A DNA stretch of 64,000 bases from Roseospira marina (GTDB lineage: Bacteria; Pseudomonadota; Alphaproteobacteria; Rhodospirillales; Rhodospirillaceae): positions 248,001 to 312,000 of the forward strand of contig NZ_JACIGJ010000002.1 in assembly GCF_014197855.1 (NCBI RefSeq). Direction: 5' to 3'. Below, in pieces: positions 45,474 through 56,004 of the stretch. Position 1 is the stretch's first letter; every line of letters starts with the position of its first letter. A model generated the notes under the pieces. The model was given only the letters and a program-made list of their open reading frames with translations. It searched no databases and was not told the DNA's origin. Position numbers and translations under genes: made by a program.

Positions 45474-46460
45474 GTGAACGACGGCGGACCGACCCCCTGG
45501 GACGATACCCTGTATGGTTTCCATCTCGCACACGGCCTGGTGCGCGGCCGTCTCATCCGGCTGGGCAGCACGCTGGACGATATCCTGGGTCGACACGCCG
45601 ATCCGCCCGCGGTGCAGACGCTGCTGGCCGAAACCGCCGTGCTGGCCGCGGCCCTCGCGGGCGGGCTGAAGTACGAGGGGGTGTTCACCCTCCAAACCAG
45701 CACCGACGGGCCGATTTCGACCCTGATGGCCGATGTCACCAGCACCGGCGACATCCGGGCCGTCGCCCGGCTGGACCCGGAGCGGCTGGATGCCACGCTC
45801 GCGGCCATGGACACCGCCGATCCGGACGAACCGACTCCGCCCGACGTGTTCCGGCTTCTGGGCCGAGGTCACGTCGCCTTCACCGTCGACCAGGGGCCCC
45901 GCACCGACCGCTACCAGGGCATCACGGAACTGGTCGGCACCTCCTTGGCCCAATCGGTCGAGCACTACTTTCTGCAGTCCGAGCAGCTCAGCACCGTGGT
46001 CGTGACCGCTGTGCGCCGTGATCCGGCCGCGCCAGAGGGAACGGGCTGGTCGGGCGGCTGCCTGCTGATCCAGCGGATGCCGCCGGAGGCCGGGGGCCGC
46101 AACGATGCCGCGGCGAACGACGCTTGGGAGACCGCCGGTGTGCTGCTGCGGACCCTGGGCGCGGACGAACTGCTGGATCCCGCGCTGACGCCGGACCGGA
46201 TCGTACACCGACTGTTCCATGCCGAAGCCCTGGTCCCCGGCGAAACCCGCTCGTTGCGGTTCGGGTGCCGATGCTCGCGCGAAAAGGTAGAAGCAGCCCT
46301 GAGCCGATTCCAGCGCAGCGAGTTGGAGGCCATGAAGCAGGAGGATGGAGTCGTGACGGCGACTTGCCAATTCTGCACCGCACACTATACCTTTACTGAC
46401 ACGGACCTTGACGCCCTGGCCAGCGATGGGGCCTCCCCGAACGGCTCAGACTCGGCCTGA
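45474..46460 (+). CDS. hslO: Hsp33 redox-regulated chaperonin
   Basis: Oxidation-activated holdase chaperone. The 328-residue protein starts with GTG and ends with the redox zinc centre: FGCRCSREKVE (C-X-C) and TATCQFCTAHY (C-X2-C), spaced as in Hsp33. The N-terminal fold shows VLAAALAGGLKYEGVFTLQ and DGPISTLMAD. It follows argF after a 154-base gap with a repeat, so its own promoter is expected. The lipoprotein gene begins 7 bases after its stop. Confidence 0.95.
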   Translation: MNDGGPTPWDDTLYGFHLAHGLVRGRLIRLGSTLDDILGRHADPPAVQTLLAETAVLAAALAGGLKYEGVFTLQTSTDGPISTLMADVTSTGDIRAVARLDPERLDATLAAMDTADPDEPTPPDVFRLLGRGHVAFTVDQGPRTDRYQGITELVGTSLAQSVEHYFLQSEQLSTVVVTAVRRDPAAPEGTGWSGGCLLIQRMPPEAGGRNDAAANDAWETAGVLLRTLGADELLDPALTPDRIVHRLFHAEALVPGETRSLRFGCRCSREKVEAALSRFQRSELEAMKQEDGVVTATCQFCTAHYTFTDTDLDALASDGASPNGSDSA

Positions 46461-46467
46461 CACCCCG

Positions 46468-47157
46468 ATGGGCGAACCAGTGATGCGAGCGCAGCGCGAA
46501 CAGAACAGCACCCCGTCCGATCCCAATGCCCCGATTCCGTCCGCCGTTCCGCGACGGCGGGTCCTTCGGGGTGGGCTTGCCCTTGCGCTCGTGGCGGGCG
46601 TTGCCGCCTGCACGGATCCGCCGCGTCAGCCGCGTTTCCCGACTCTGGGGTTCGCCCACCTGCCGCCGTTCCTGTTCCGGGCACAGCGGGTGGACGTGCG
46701 CTCCGAATACAGCCGCCCCAACCGGCCGCCCAACATCGAACACGAAATGCCCCTGGCACCGGACCGCGCCGCCGGGCAATGGGCCGAGGACCGCTTGCAG
46801 GCCAACGGCGAGGGCGACGTCGTCGTGCGCTTCACCGTCCACGACGCCAGCGTGGTGGAAAAGGAGCTCGCCGTGGAGCGCGGGCTGAGCGGCCTGTTCC
46901 GCAGCGAACAGGCGGAGAGCTATCACGCCCAGCTTGAAGGCACGGTGGAGATCGTCGATACGATGACGGGAATCGCCCTGGCGGCGGCCACCGCCAAGGT
47001 CTGGCGCAGCCAGACCGTGTCCGAAAGCGCGACGATCAACGAGCGGGACAGCATCTGGTTTGGGCTGGTCGAGCGCCTGATCACTGATTTCGACGCGAAC
47101 ATCACCACCCAAATCGAGACCCACCTCTCCGAGTATCTGGTGAACCGGTCGCGCTGA
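46468..47157 (+). CDS. Predicted outer-membrane or periplasmic lipoprotein, family unknown
   Basis: Not recognised by family. Basic N-terminus PRRRVLRGG then a hydrophobic stretch and lipobox GVAAC give a lipid-attached Cys (about residue 48 with this start). The mature part of about 180 residues is soluble, with HLPPFLFRAQRVDVRSEY and IVDTMTGIALAAATAKVWR recognisable as strand-rich segments. Starts at 46468 and 46483 are both possible. It follows hslO closely and precedes the SH3/EndoU-like gene by 161 bases. Confidence 0.75.
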   Translation: MGEPVMRAQREQNSTPSDPNAPIPSAVPRRRVLRGGLALALVAGVAACTDPPRQPRFPTLGFAHLPPFLFRAQRVDVRSEYSRPNRPPNIEHEMPLAPDRAAGQWAEDRLQANGEGDVVVRFTVHDASVVEKELAVERGLSGLFRSEQAESYHAQLEGTVEIVDTMTGIALAAATAKVWRSQTVSESATINERDSIWFGLVERLITDFDANITTQIETHLSEYLVNRSR

Positions 47158-47318
47158 CCGAATGGCAGGGCGGTCGGCCGCACACCGCACGCCCGCCGCA
47201 ATCCGGCCACGGTTCGCGGTATGCTGGGATGCGCAGCGCGGCGCCACCCACGTGCGCCCGCGCTCGTCCTGTGTCCGACCGCCCCCGTGTCCGCCTGTCG
47301 TCGAAAGGAGACTGCCTC

Positions 47319-48503
47319 ATGTCGCCCTGGACCCGTGCCGTTCCCGCACTCGCCCTGGCCGCCGGCCTCGCCGCGCCGCTGTCGTCGCCGGCCCGGGCCT
47401 CTGTGGTCATCGAGGGCACCTTCACCGCGCGCGCCGAGTGCCCCGCCTATCACAGCTTTAACGCCGGCTCCAATCCAGGCGCTGTCATCCTCGCACCAGG
47501 CACCGTTTACGGCGCGTTCGAACTGAACCGGCCGGACGGCCCGTGGGTGCGCCTGCGCGTGCCGGGCGCCAATCCCCAGGAACGCTGGGTGGCCCGGGAA
47601 TGCGGCCGGCTGACCGTCTACCAGAGCGACGCCGCCACGACGCCGGAGACAGAAGGCGGCGGTGCCATCGTCGCCTCGCCGCTGCCAGCGCCGATGGACA
47701 CGGCGGACGCATCCGTCGACGCCCCGGCTCCGACGGCCCCGGCGGATCCCCTGCCGGACGCGGGGACCATCGACCCTCTGGCGCCCGTCGACGAGGCGAC
47801 CCTCCTATCCCGGTCCTCGCGCGCCTTCCCCTGGTTTTTCGACCGGGTGGACGACGGTCCGGATGACCCGACTCCGCCCCCTCCCCAGCTCGGCCAAGTG
47901 GATCAGGCGGTGCTGAAGCTGTGCGGCGGCTGGGGCGACGACGTGCCGGCCTATACGTTCTCCGAGTTCCTGGAGGAGAGGCCGTCCCTGCGCAGCGGAC
48001 TCCTGGCCCAGCTTGGCGCTGACGAGGATACCCTGGTTACCGCGTGGTTCGCTGAGAACGGCTTTCGCCACATCTTCTGCGGCGAGCCGGAGATCAAGGA
48101 CGACGATCGCTGGGTGCTCGGCGGCATGCACTACATGGGCCGGTATGCCCAGGCGCAGTTGAATGGCTGGGCCGGGCGCCTGGAGGGGGGCTGCTCCATC
48201 GTCGAGACCGCACCGCCGATCTACACGTCGGGCGTCCAGTTCCTCGCGCCGGATGGCAGCACGGGCATCAAGTGCATCAACGGGTACGCCAAGGGCCTGA
48301 CCGCGTCCGATATGCTGTTCGAGGTCACCAAGGCCTACCGCGAAGCGCGCGGGACCATGGGCGTCGAGGCCAGCGCCTGCCGGCACCGGGTGCTGGACGA
48401 CGGGAACGCCTATGAGGCGGTGCTGGTCATGCGCGCCAATGCCATCGTGACGTTCTACCCGGACGCCACGCCGGACGAGACTCTGCCGTACTGCGGCGAA
48501 TAG
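47319..48503 (+). CDS. Secreted protein with SH3-like and EndoU-like regions
   Basis: A 394-residue exported protein: Sec signal (1-28, ending ARAS), an N-terminal SH3-like beta region (29-102), a Pro/Asp/Ala-rich linker (103-195) and a C-terminal domain. That domain carries GFRHIFCGE (249-256), GGMHYMGRYAQAQ (268-280) and NGYAKGLTASDMLFEVTKAY shortened to its landmarks (K325). Two His and one Lys in this order, with such flanks, recall the catalytic triad of EndoU/XendoU RNases. That call is inference from motif order. Nine Cys after the signal suggest disulphides. A GAAAGGAG ribosome site precedes the ATG. Confidence 0.7.
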   Translation: MSPWTRAVPALALAAGLAAPLSSPARASVVIEGTFTARAECPAYHSFNAGSNPGAVILAPGTVYGAFELNRPDGPWVRLRVPGANPQERWVARECGRLTVYQSDAATTPETEGGGAIVASPLPAPMDTADASVDAPAPTAPADPLPDAGTIDPLAPVDEATLLSRSSRAFPWFFDRVDDGPDDPTPPPPQLGQVDQAVLKLCGGWGDDVPAYTFSEFLEERPSLRSGLLAQLGADEDTLVTAWFAENGFRHIFCGEPEIKDDDRWVLGGMHYMGRYAQAQLNGWAGRLEGGCSIVETAPPIYTSGVQFLAPDGSTGIKCINGYAKGLTASDMLFEVTKAYREARGTMGVEASACRHRVLDDGNAYEAVLVMRANAIVTFYPDATPDETLPYCGE

Positions 48504-48714
48504 GCCCGACCGTTCTCTCTTCCCTGCATCTCCCCGCCCCTCACGACCCCGCGCCATTCCCGGCGCGGGGACCGAGCGAGGATGCGCACCGGCCTGAACG
48601 AGGGTATCGTGGTGCCCGAACCGGTCCGGAGTCCGCCCCGGCTGCGTGGTGAAACCGCGCGCGAGGGTCTCCGGGACGGCGTTCGGGCACCAACGGAAGC
48701 AGGGTGAGCCAAGC

Positions 48715-49932
48715 GTGCGTGATGTGTACGGATCCGTAGGGTTGTGGCGACCGCCCGGCCTGCCGATCAGCATGATGCTGGCCTTCATGGCGTTCATGCT
48801 GCCGCACCTGATCTTCGCGGTAAGCTGGGGCAACTTTCCCCTCCTGCGCGCCTCGCAGATCGCCGCCGTCGGGCTCTTGATCTTCGCCAGCGTCCTGAAC
48901 CGGCGGGACGGTTGGCCCCCGTCGTGGCCCGCCATCGTTCTCGTCGCGGAGCTGGTCATCTCGCTGATCTACACCGTGCTTGCGGACGCCTTCGAGCGGG
49001 ACACCTTCGATATCGACCTTGTTCTGAAGGGCACGGTCATCATCACGTTAATAGCCCTGCTGGATCGCGCACGCGGCTATGGGTTCCGGGCCTTCGCCCT
49101 CTCGACGGTGCCGGTATCGCTCCTGATCGTCGCGGCAACGGCCGCCCACTTCGTGCTCAACCCGAGCATCATGTTCGGACGGCACCTGTTTTTCGGCCTC
49201 CACCCCAACCTCGGCGGCGAGGTCCTTTTCGGCTGCATCATCACGGTGGCGTTCGCCCCCTCCCGGTTGCTCCGCCTCGGGGTCGGCGCCGTCATCCTGG
49301 TCCTGCTGACCCTGTTGCAGTCGCGCGCGGCCTTCGGGGGTGCGGTCCTGGTCTATGCCGGAACCGAAGCCCTGTATCTCGTGCGGGGCAAATCGTGGCA
49401 CGTTCAGGGTCGGGTCGTAGGCTTCGGGCTGCTGGTCGTCGCGGTAATTGGGCTCACCGTGATTCTGGTCAATCCCCGCACGCCCGTCAGCGCCGCCGAC
49501 TGGGTCAGCGACCGGATCCTGTTGCTGGACAATCCCTATCGGGGCCTGAACACTGGGTTCGCCGGACGAACGGAAACGTGGTCTGTGGCGCTGGAGTCCT
49601 TCCAGGAGAGCCCGTTGATGGGCGAAGGCATGGACCGCAGCGGGACCACCGCAACCGGAACCCAGGTGCACAACGGCTATCTGGCGCTCCTGGCGGAATA
49701 TGGCTTGGTCGGTGTGGGATTTTTCGTAGTCCTGGCGCAGGGCCTGATCCGAACACTGCGGCGCGGATCCATTTCCTTCGTGATGCTCGTGGCCTGTCTG
49801 TTCGTCTTTCTTTTCAATGCCCGGGCCGTAAACCTGAACGTCTTTCCATTCCTGATGTGGCTGCTCTGCCTGCCCTGGCGAGAAGACGAACCGGACGAGG
49901 CCGCGGGGACGACGACGGCGCTCCGGCCCTAA
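48715..49932 (+). CDS. O-antigen ligase / polymerase family membrane protein
   Basis: Inner-membrane protein of about 405 residues with ten or more helices. The Wzy_C / O-antigen ligase region contains LLTLLQSRAAFGGAV before the large periplasmic loop (GRTETWSVALESFQESPLMGEG and HNGYLALLAEYG). Either ligates polysaccharide to lipid A core or polymerises repeat units. Starts are unclear: GTG 48715 is used; an upstream ATG at 48646 is less likely. It converges with gmd (12 bases apart) at the end of the polysaccharide locus. Confidence 0.83.
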   Translation: MRDVYGSVGLWRPPGLPISMMLAFMAFMLPHLIFAVSWGNFPLLRASQIAAVGLLIFASVLNRRDGWPPSWPAIVLVAELVISLIYTVLADAFERDTFDIDLVLKGTVIITLIALLDRARGYGFRAFALSTVPVSLLIVAATAAHFVLNPSIMFGRHLFFGLHPNLGGEVLFGCIITVAFAPSRLLRLGVGAVILVLLTLLQSRAAFGGAVLVYAGTEALYLVRGKSWHVQGRVVGFGLLVVAVIGLTVILVNPRTPVSAADWVSDRILLLDNPYRGLNTGFAGRTETWSVALESFQESPLMGEGMDRSGTTATGTQVHNGYLALLAEYGLVGVGFFVVLAQGLIRTLRRGSISFVMLVACLFVFLFNARAVNLNVFPFLMWLLCLPWREDEPDEAAGTTTALRP

Positions 49933-49944
49933 ACACGGGGCGGG

Positions 49945-51015
49945 CTACCCGTTGCGATCCCGCCGGTCCCGTTCGCGTGCCAGCACCGCGAGATCACTGC
50001 GCACCATCTCGCCGACGAGGTCCGCGAACCCCGTCGTGTGGGTCCAGCCTAGGCGCTCGCGTGCCTTGCTCGGGTCGCCGAGCAGCAGATCCACCTCGGT
50101 CGGCCGGAAGTAGCGTGGATCGATGCACACCAGCGTCTCGCCGGTGCGCGCGCAACGACCGATCTCGTCCACGCCCGTGCCCGACCATGTGATCGTGCGA
50201 TCAATCTCCGCGAACGCGCGCTCCACGAACTCCCGCACCGAATGGGTCTCGCCGGTCGCCAGGACATAGTCCTCGGGCGTGTCCTGTTGGACGATACGCC
50301 ACATGCCCTCGACGTAATCGCGAGCGTGGCCCCAGTCGCGGCGGGCGTCCAGGTTCCCCAGAAACAGCCGATCCTGAAGGCCCAAGGACATCGCCGCCAC
50401 CGCCCGCGTGATCTTGCGGGTCACGAAGGTTTCGCCCCGGATCGGGCTTTCGTGATTGAACAGGATGCCGTTGGAGGCATGCAGGCCATAGGCCTCGCGG
50501 TAGTTCACCGTGATCCAGTAGGCGTACAGCTTCGCGGCGGCATAGGGCGAGCGCGGATAAAAAGGGGTCGTCTCCCGCTGCGGCGTCTCCTGGGCCTTGC
50601 CGTACAGCTCCGACGTGGAGGCCTGATAGAATCGGGTCTTGGTGTCGAGGCCGAGGATACGAATCGCCTCCAGCAGCCGCAGGGTGCCCAGCGCATCGCT
50701 GTTGGCGGTGTACTCCGGCGTCTCGAAGCTCACTTGGACATGGCTCTGCGCCGCGAGGTTATAGATTTCGTCCGGCTGGACCTCCTGCACCAAACGGATC
50801 AGGTTGGTGGCGTCGGTCAAATCGCCATAGTGCAGGCGAAAGCGAACATGCGTCTCGTGCGGGTCCTGGTACAGGTGATCGACCCGCTCGGTGTTGAACG
50901 ACGACGACCGGCGTTTGACGCCATGCACCGCGTACCCCTTGCCGAGCAACAGTTCGGCCAGATAGGCGCCATCCTGCCCGGTCACCCCGGTGATCAGGGC
51001 CGTTTTCTGCGTCAC
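49945..51015 (-). CDS. gmd: GDP-mannose 4,6-dehydratase
   Basis: Converts GDP-mannose to GDP-4-dehydro-6-deoxymannose, first step to GDP-L-fucose. The 356-residue SDR has [35 protein letters not shown], the catalytic [14 protein letters not shown] and [15 protein letters not shown] (Tyr-X3-Lys), all specific for Gmd. It follows fcl on the same strand, 42 bases away. Confidence 0.96.
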   Translation of the reverse strand: MTQKTALITGVTGQDGAYLAELLLGKGYAVHGVKRRSSSFNTERVDHLYQDPHETHVRFRLHYGDLTDATNLIRLVQEVQPDEIYNLAAQSHVQVSFETPEYTANSDALGTLRLLEAIRILGLDTKTRFYQASTSELYGKAQETPQRETTPFYPRSPYAAAKLYAYWITVNYREAYGLHASNGILFNHESPIRGETFVTRKITRAVAAMSLGLQDRLFLGNLDARRDWGHARDYVEGMWRIVQQDTPEDYVLATGETHSVREFVERAFAEIDRTITWSGTGVDEIGRCARTGETLVCIDPRYFRPTEVDLLLGDPSKARERLGWTHTTGFADLVGEMVRSDLAVLARERDRRDRNG

Positions 51016-51057
51016 GTCGGGTCCCCTCCCCTGTTCGACCGTCCGGCCCTGACGCCG

Positions 51058-52011
51058 TCATGCGGTCACGCGGTCGATATGCTCCAGGAACCATGCGTAA
51101 TACCCGGCCAGCCCCTCGCGCAGGGACGTCCGCGCCGTCCAGCCCAGATCGGTCAACCGCGACACGTCCATCACCTTGCGCGGCGTGCCATCCGGCCGGC
51201 GGGTGTCGTAGGTCAGCGCCCCGGTGTAGCCGACCGTGTCCCGGATCGTCTCCGCGAACGCGGAAATCGACAGGTCCTCCCCGGTGCCCACGTTGATCGG
51301 GTCGGCTCCCGCATAGTGCCGCATGAGAAACACGCAGGCATCCGCAAGATCGTCGACATGCAAAAACTCGCGGCGTGGCGTTCCGGTGCCCCAGACCACG
51401 ACCTCGGGCGCACCGGACATTTTCGCCTCGTGAATCCGCCGCAGCAGAGCGGCCGGCACGTGGCTGTTCTCGGGATGGAAGTTGTCGCCGGGGCCGTACA
51501 GATTGGTCGGCATCGCCGAGATGAAGGCACACCCATGCTGCGCCCGGTAGGCCTGACAGAGCTTGATGCCGGCGATCTTGGCGATCGCGTACCATTCGTT
51601 CGTCGGCTCCAGCGGGCCGGTCAGCAGCGCGTCTTCCCGGATCGGCTGCGGCGCCTCGCGCGGATAGATGCATGACGAGCCGAGGAACAGCAGCTTTTCC
51701 ACCCCCACCCGCGCGCAGGTGTGGAGGATGTTCGCCTCGATCATCAGGTTGTCGTAGAGAAAATCGGCCGGGTAGTGGCTGTTGGCGTGAATGCCGCCCA
51801 CCTTCGCCGCCGCCACGAACACAGCATCCGGCTTTTCCGCCGCCACGAAGGCTTCGACGTCCGCCTGACGGGTCAGGTCCACGCGATCGCGGCCGTCCCG
51901 GATCAGCGTGCAGGGTTCGCGCTCCAGCCGCCGCACCAGGGCGCCGCCGACCATGCCCCGAGACCCGGCCACCCACACGCGCTTGCCCGCAAGGCTGTAG
52001 GGATCGGTCAT
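51058..52011 (-). CDS. fcl: GDP-L-fucose synthase
   Basis: Epimerises and reduces the Gmd product to GDP-L-fucose. The 317-residue protein has [32 protein letters not shown] with its active-site Ser/Cys, and [15 protein letters not shown] (Tyr-X3-Lys). Its ATG overlaps the stop of the glycosyltransferase upstream by four bases, so the two are coupled. With gmd it provides activated fucose for the surface polymer. Confidence 0.96.
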   Translation of the reverse strand: MTDPYSLAGKRVWVAGSRGMVGGALVRRLEREPCTLIRDGRDRVDLTRQADVEAFVAAEKPDAVFVAAAKVGGIHANSHYPADFLYDNLMIEANILHTCARVGVEKLLFLGSSCIYPREAPQPIREDALLTGPLEPTNEWYAIAKIAGIKLCQAYRAQHGCAFISAMPTNLYGPGDNFHPENSHVPAALLRRIHEAKMSGAPEVVVWGTGTPRREFLHVDDLADACVFLMRHYAGADPINVGTGEDLSISAFAETIRDTVGYTGALTYDTRRPDGTPRKVMDVSRLTDLGWTARTSLREGLAGYYAWFLEHIDRVTA

Positions 52012-53282
52012 ATCGTACGCCCTTCCTCGGTGTCGGGGACGCGCGTCCCGGCCGGACGCGGCGCCGGTTGCGGTGGGGCGTCCGCCGCGCCCAGAACCAA
52101 CGCCCGGTAGGCCGCGCGGCAGGCGCTACGCCCGGCCGTCGCCTCCACATAGGCGCGGCCGTTCCGCCCCAGACGGGCCCGCTCCTCGGGCGCGTTGATC
52201 AGCGCTTGGACAGCATCGGCCAACCCCTTGGGGTCGCGCGGCGGGCAGATGACAAACGCCTGCGACTCCGCGCGGATCGCATCCAGGGGCGATCCAGGCA
52301 CCGCGGTACAGACGCACGGGCGCCCGGCCGCCATGATCGCGTAAATCTTGCTCGGCACCGCGAACGCCGCGCCGGCCGGATCCTGCGGCACCAGATGAAT
52401 ATGGCCGTCCGCCAGACCGTCGCGGAGCTGATCGGTGGGCGTGAACGGTTCGAACCGTACGACCGCGTCGAGGCCCCGCGCCGTCGCCTCATTCTCCAGC
52501 GCCGCCCGGCTGTTGCCTTCGCCCCGGATGACGAGGCGGACGGGCGTGCCCCGGTCGCGCAGGGCCTCGGCCATGTCCAGAAGCTGCTCCAGTCCCTGTT
52601 TGCGCCCAAGGTTTCCGCTGTACAGCAGTGTGATCGGGCCGTCCCGTTCCGGCAACGGCCGCACGGCCTCGTCGTCGATGGTCGGCGGGACGATCCGGAT
52701 CGGCGTCAGAACCCCCAGCGCCCGCAGCGAGTCGGTCATGGCCGGGGACAGCGTGACGATCTCGTCCATCCGCGAGAGCACATACCGCTCGGTGGCGCGC
52801 AGCACCCGCAGCACCAGCCCCAGGGACGCCAGCTTCAGGGACGCGGCCAAGCCCGACTGGATGTCGTGCACCACCGCGATGCGGCGGGTCCGGCGCGGCA
52901 TGGCGGCGACCACCGCAAGCACCGTCAGGATGGACGGGCACACCGCGATCACCACCGGCGCGTCCCGGCGACGGCGCAGCGCCCGCCACAAACGCCACGC
53001 GAACGCGAGGTCCGGCCCCAGCCGGGCGCGCACCCCGGCCCCCTGCGGAGGCGTCATCGGCAGACGCACGATGGACACGCCGTCCTGGGTCTCCCGGTCT
53101 CGTTCACCGTCCCTATAGCCGTCGAACACCTCGCGGTAGGGATAGAACGGCCGGGCGCACAGCACCGTCACGGATCCGATCGCCGGATCCGCGGCAAGCC
53201 CCTCGGCCATCTGCTGCACGGGCGGCGCGCTGCCCGCCACTTCCGGCCAGTAGTATTGCGACGCCACCAGAACATCGGTCAT
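52008..53282 (-). CDS. GT4-family glycosyltransferase (WcaI-like)
   Basis: GT-B glycosyltransferase of 424 residues, beginning [19 protein letters not shown] as in WcaI-type colanic acid transferases. C-terminal donor-binding part: [20 protein letters not shown] and [16 protein letters not shown], followed by AGRPCVC. The adjacency and overlap with fcl suggest a fucosyltransferase, but sugar specificity is inference. Predicted soluble or membrane-associated, without a signal. Confidence 0.87.
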   Translation of the reverse strand: MTDVLVASQYYWPEVAGSAPPVQQMAEGLAADPAIGSVTVLCARPFYPYREVFDGYRDGERDRETQDGVSIVRLPMTPPQGAGVRARLGPDLAFAWRLWRALRRRRDAPVVIAVCPSILTVLAVVAAMPRRTRRIAVVHDIQSGLAASLKLASLGLVLRVLRATERYVLSRMDEIVTLSPAMTDSLRALGVLTPIRIVPPTIDDEAVRPLPERDGPITLLYSGNLGRKQGLEQLLDMAEALRDRGTPVRLVIRGEGNSRAALENEATARGLDAVVRFEPFTPTDQLRDGLADGHIHLVPQDPAGAAFAVPSKIYAIMAAGRPCVCTAVPGSPLDAIRAESQAFVICPPRDPKGLADAVQALINAPEERARLGRNGRAYVEATAGRSACRAAYRALVLGAADAPPQPAPRPAGTRVPDTEEGRTI

Positions 53283-53342
53283 ACGGGCCCACCTCTGTTC
53301 CGGTCCTGTGTTCCGGTCATGGCGCCGAACCCACGCATACCG

Positions 53343-54287
53343 TCAGGCATCCCCGGAAAAATAGGCGATGGTGCGCGCCAGCCCCTCGCGCAGAGGCACG
53401 GTGGGCTCCCAGTCGAGCGCCGCGCGGACCTGGCGGATATCCGGACACCGTTGCATCGGGTCGTCCTCCAAGGCGGGCTGGAACACCAGGTCCGACCGCG
53501 ACCCGGTCATCGCCACGACGGTTTCAGCGAGCGCCCGGATGGTCACCTCCTCCGGATTGCCGATGTTGAGGGGTCCGATCACAGACGCATCGCTGTCCAT
53601 CAAACGCATCAGGCCATCGATCAGATCATCGACATAGCAGAAGGACCGCGTCTGCCGGCCGTCGCCAAAGATGGTGATCGGCTCCCCCCGCAGAGCCTGA
53701 TTGATGAAGTTCGAGACCACTCGGCCGTCGTTCGGATGCATGCGCGGCCCATAGGTGTTGAAAATGCGCGCGACCTTGATGGAGACCCCGTTCTGCCGAT
53801 GGTAGTTGAAGAACAGGGTTTCGGCGCAGCGTTTGCCCTCGTCGTAGCAAGCGCGCGGTCCCAGCACATTGACCGCGCCCACGTAGTCCTCCGGCTGCGG
53901 CGTGACCTGCGGGTCGCCGTAGACCTCGCTGGTCGACGCCTGGAGGATGCGCCCTTTGACGCGCTTGGCCAGCCCCAGCATGTTGATGGCGCCGATGACA
54001 CTGGTTTTGGTCGTCTGCACCGGATCATGCTGATAGTGCACGGGCGAGGCCGGACAGGCGAGATTGTAGATTTGGTCCACCTCGACATAGAGGGGGAACG
54101 TGATGTCGTGGCGCATGACCTCGAACTGCGGGTCGGCCAGCATGTGCGCAATATTGTCTTTCGACCCGGTGAAGAAATTGTCCACGCACAGGACACTGTA
54201 TCCTCGCGCCAGCAGACGTTCGCACAAATGCGAGCCCAGGAAGCCGGCGCCGCCAGTCACCAGAACACGTGTACGCGCCCCCCTCAT
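53343..54287 (-). CDS. UDP-glucuronate decarboxylase (UDP-xylose synthase)
   Basis: SDR of about 314 residues making UDP-xylose from UDP-glucuronate. [46 protein letters not shown], the catalytic [22 protein letters not shown] (Tyr-X3-Lys) and [18 protein letters not shown] are diagnostic of the UXS group. The ATG at 54287 is preferred because GGGAG lies just upstream; an ATG four codons further up is possible. Lies between the glycosyltransferase and the priming transferase. Confidence 0.93.
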   Translation of the reverse strand: MRGARTRVLVTGGAGFLGSHLCERLLARGYSVLCVDNFFTGSKDNIAHMLADPQFEVMRHDITFPLYVEVDQIYNLACPASPVHYQHDPVQTTKTSVIGAINMLGLAKRVKGRILQASTSEVYGDPQVTPQPEDYVGAVNVLGPRACYDEGKRCAETLFFNYHRQNGVSIKVARIFNTYGPRMHPNDGRVVSNFINQALRGEPITIFGDGRQTRSFCYVDDLIDGLMRLMDSDASVIGPLNIGNPEEVTIRALAETVVAMTGSRSDLVFQPALEDDPMQRCPDIRQVRAALDWEPTVPLREGLARTIAYFSGDA

Positions 54288-54302
54288 GATCGCTCCCACC
54301 CA

Positions 54303-55775
54303 TCAGTACGCATTGCCATCCCCGCGCAGAACTTGTACCAGCGTGCGAATAATAATGACCAAATCAAGAAACAGGCTCCAGTTCTCGACGTAATACAGGT
54401 CGTACTCGACGCGCCCGACGATCTGGTCCTCCGTGTCCGTGCTACCGCGCCAACCGTTGCATTGCGCCCACCCGGTAATCCCAGGCCGAACCCGATGCCG
54501 GCTGGCATAGGCCGCCACGACGTCCTCGTAAAGGCGTCCGCCCGCCTTGGCCTTGACCGCGTGCGGGCGCGGTCCTACGACCGACATCGTCCCCTCAAGG
54601 ACATTCAAAAGCTGGGGCAGTTCATCCAGGCTCGTTCTGCGAATGAACGCACCCACGCGGGTCACCCGGGGATCACCACGCTCAGTCAACTGCTCCCCGG
54701 CCGCATCCGCCGTGTCGTGCCGCATCGACCGGAACTTGTAGACGCGGATGAGGTTGCCGCTGAAGCCGTAGCGGTTTTGCACGAACAGGGCCGGCCCCGG
54801 GGACTCCATTTTGATCGCAAGGGCAATCAGGGCCAGCAGCGGCCCCAGAACGATCAGGGAGGGAATGGCGATCGCGAGATCCTCGATCCGCTTGACCACC
54901 GCGTTCCAATCGCTGATCGGACGGTCCTTCAGGCTCAGGACATGCATACCACCGAGCCGATAGAGGGGGCGGTCCGAAAACCGCAGGCCCAGCATATCGG
55001 GCGCCATGTAGATGTCCGTTGGCCACACGGCCAGCTTATCCACCAATTCCGACACCCGGGTATACGCGCTCCACGGCAAGGCCAAGATCACGAGATCAAT
55101 GGTCTGATCGCGCACGAGGGTTTCCGCCATCGCCGAGCCGCCCAGCACGGGAAGTCCCCCGACCACGGCCGGAATGCGGTCCGCGCGATCATCCAAGAAT
55201 CCAATTATATGGACACCTTGAGCACCAAAGCTCCGAAGGTGCTCCAGAACACCCAGGCCGTTTTCACCCGCGCCCACGATCACCGCGCGGCGCAGGGCGT
55301 AGCCCCGCTTCTCGGCTTGGGCGAAGAACACCATCAGAAAAGCCCGGCTTATCAGGACATAGGCCAGAAAGCTCGTAAACCAAGCGGCCCCCCAGATCCG
55401 GCTGTAGTCCGCCGAAGTCTTGAACGCGAACGCCACCAGCAGGGCCGCGCCGAAGGCAAAGACGGCGGCCCGAAACGCGGGCGCCATCTTCGCTGCATTC
55501 ATGCGGAAGAAACGCCAATCATACAGTTTGCTGGAGAAAGAAAACGTCGAAAAAAATACGCTTACAAAAAAAATGGCCTCCAGGTACCGTTCCAGAAAAT
55601 CATCGAAAAGCCCGTACAGCCAACACGATAACACGCCAAACACGACGAGCACCGTTACGTCAGCATAAAAAACGATAAAATTTATAGATCGGTAAATTCG
55701 CGTTCCAGACCGAATACTTGCTGCACTTTTGGACTTGTGCGGCAAGGATTCATTGTGAAGCTGAACGAAACGCAT
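54303..55775 (-). CDS. Undecaprenyl-phosphate sugar phosphotransferase (WcaJ/WbaP type)
   Basis: Starts polysaccharide assembly by loading a sugar-1-phosphate onto undecaprenyl phosphate. The 490-residue protein has four N-terminal membrane helices (about 25-135), a nucleotide-binding-like CoA_binding_3 domain ([17 protein letters not shown]), one more membrane helix, and the bacterial sugar transferase domain: [30 protein letters not shown] and the final [11 protein letters not shown] with [14 protein letters not shown]. This is the glucose/galactose type (TIGR03023-like). First gene of the leftward polysaccharide operon; its promoter should be in 55776-56004. Confidence 0.92.
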   Translation of the reverse strand: MRFVQLHNESLPHKSKSAASIRSGTRIYRSINFIVFYADVTVLVVFGVLSCWLYGLFDDFLERYLEAIFFVSVFFSTFSFSSKLYDWRFFRMNAAKMAPAFRAAVFAFGAALLVAFAFKTSADYSRIWGAAWFTSFLAYVLISRAFLMVFFAQAEKRGYALRRAVIVGAGENGLGVLEHLRSFGAQGVHIIGFLDDRADRIPAVVGGLPVLGGSAMAETLVRDQTIDLVILALPWSAYTRVSELVDKLAVWPTDIYMAPDMLGLRFSDRPLYRLGGMHVLSLKDRPISDWNAVVKRIEDLAIAIPSLIVLGPLLALIALAIKMESPGPALFVQNRYGFSGNLIRVYKFRSMRHDTADAAGEQLTERGDPRVTRVGAFIRRTSLDELPQLLNVLEGTMSVVGPRPHAVKAKAGGRLYEDVVAAYASRHRVRPGITGWAQCNGWRGSTDTEDQIVGRVEYDLYYVENWSLFLDLVIIIRTLVQVLRGDGNAY

Positions 55776-56004
55776 GTTTTCTTCTTTTCTGGAGGCCGAG
55801 CGCACAACCCATGCGTTCTGATGCGGGAGAACGAGATCCTCCCGGTCGTCGCAGCGCCCCCCAATCGGCCCGCCCCGGACAGTCGATGGCCAATCGCCCG
55901 AGTATACGTGCTCCCGCACACAGGTAGAATCAAGAATCGTCCGTGAAAAAGCGCGACACGCGCCGATCCGCGTGTGCGATCCCGATGCCGCCAGGCGACA
56001 CGCC

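Noticed and set aside
51672-55631. 1319-codon open frame on the plus strand through fcl, the glycosyltransferase, UXS and the priming transferase
   Set aside because: It is fully antisense to four genes with clear motifs; such long frames arise in high-G+C DNA.
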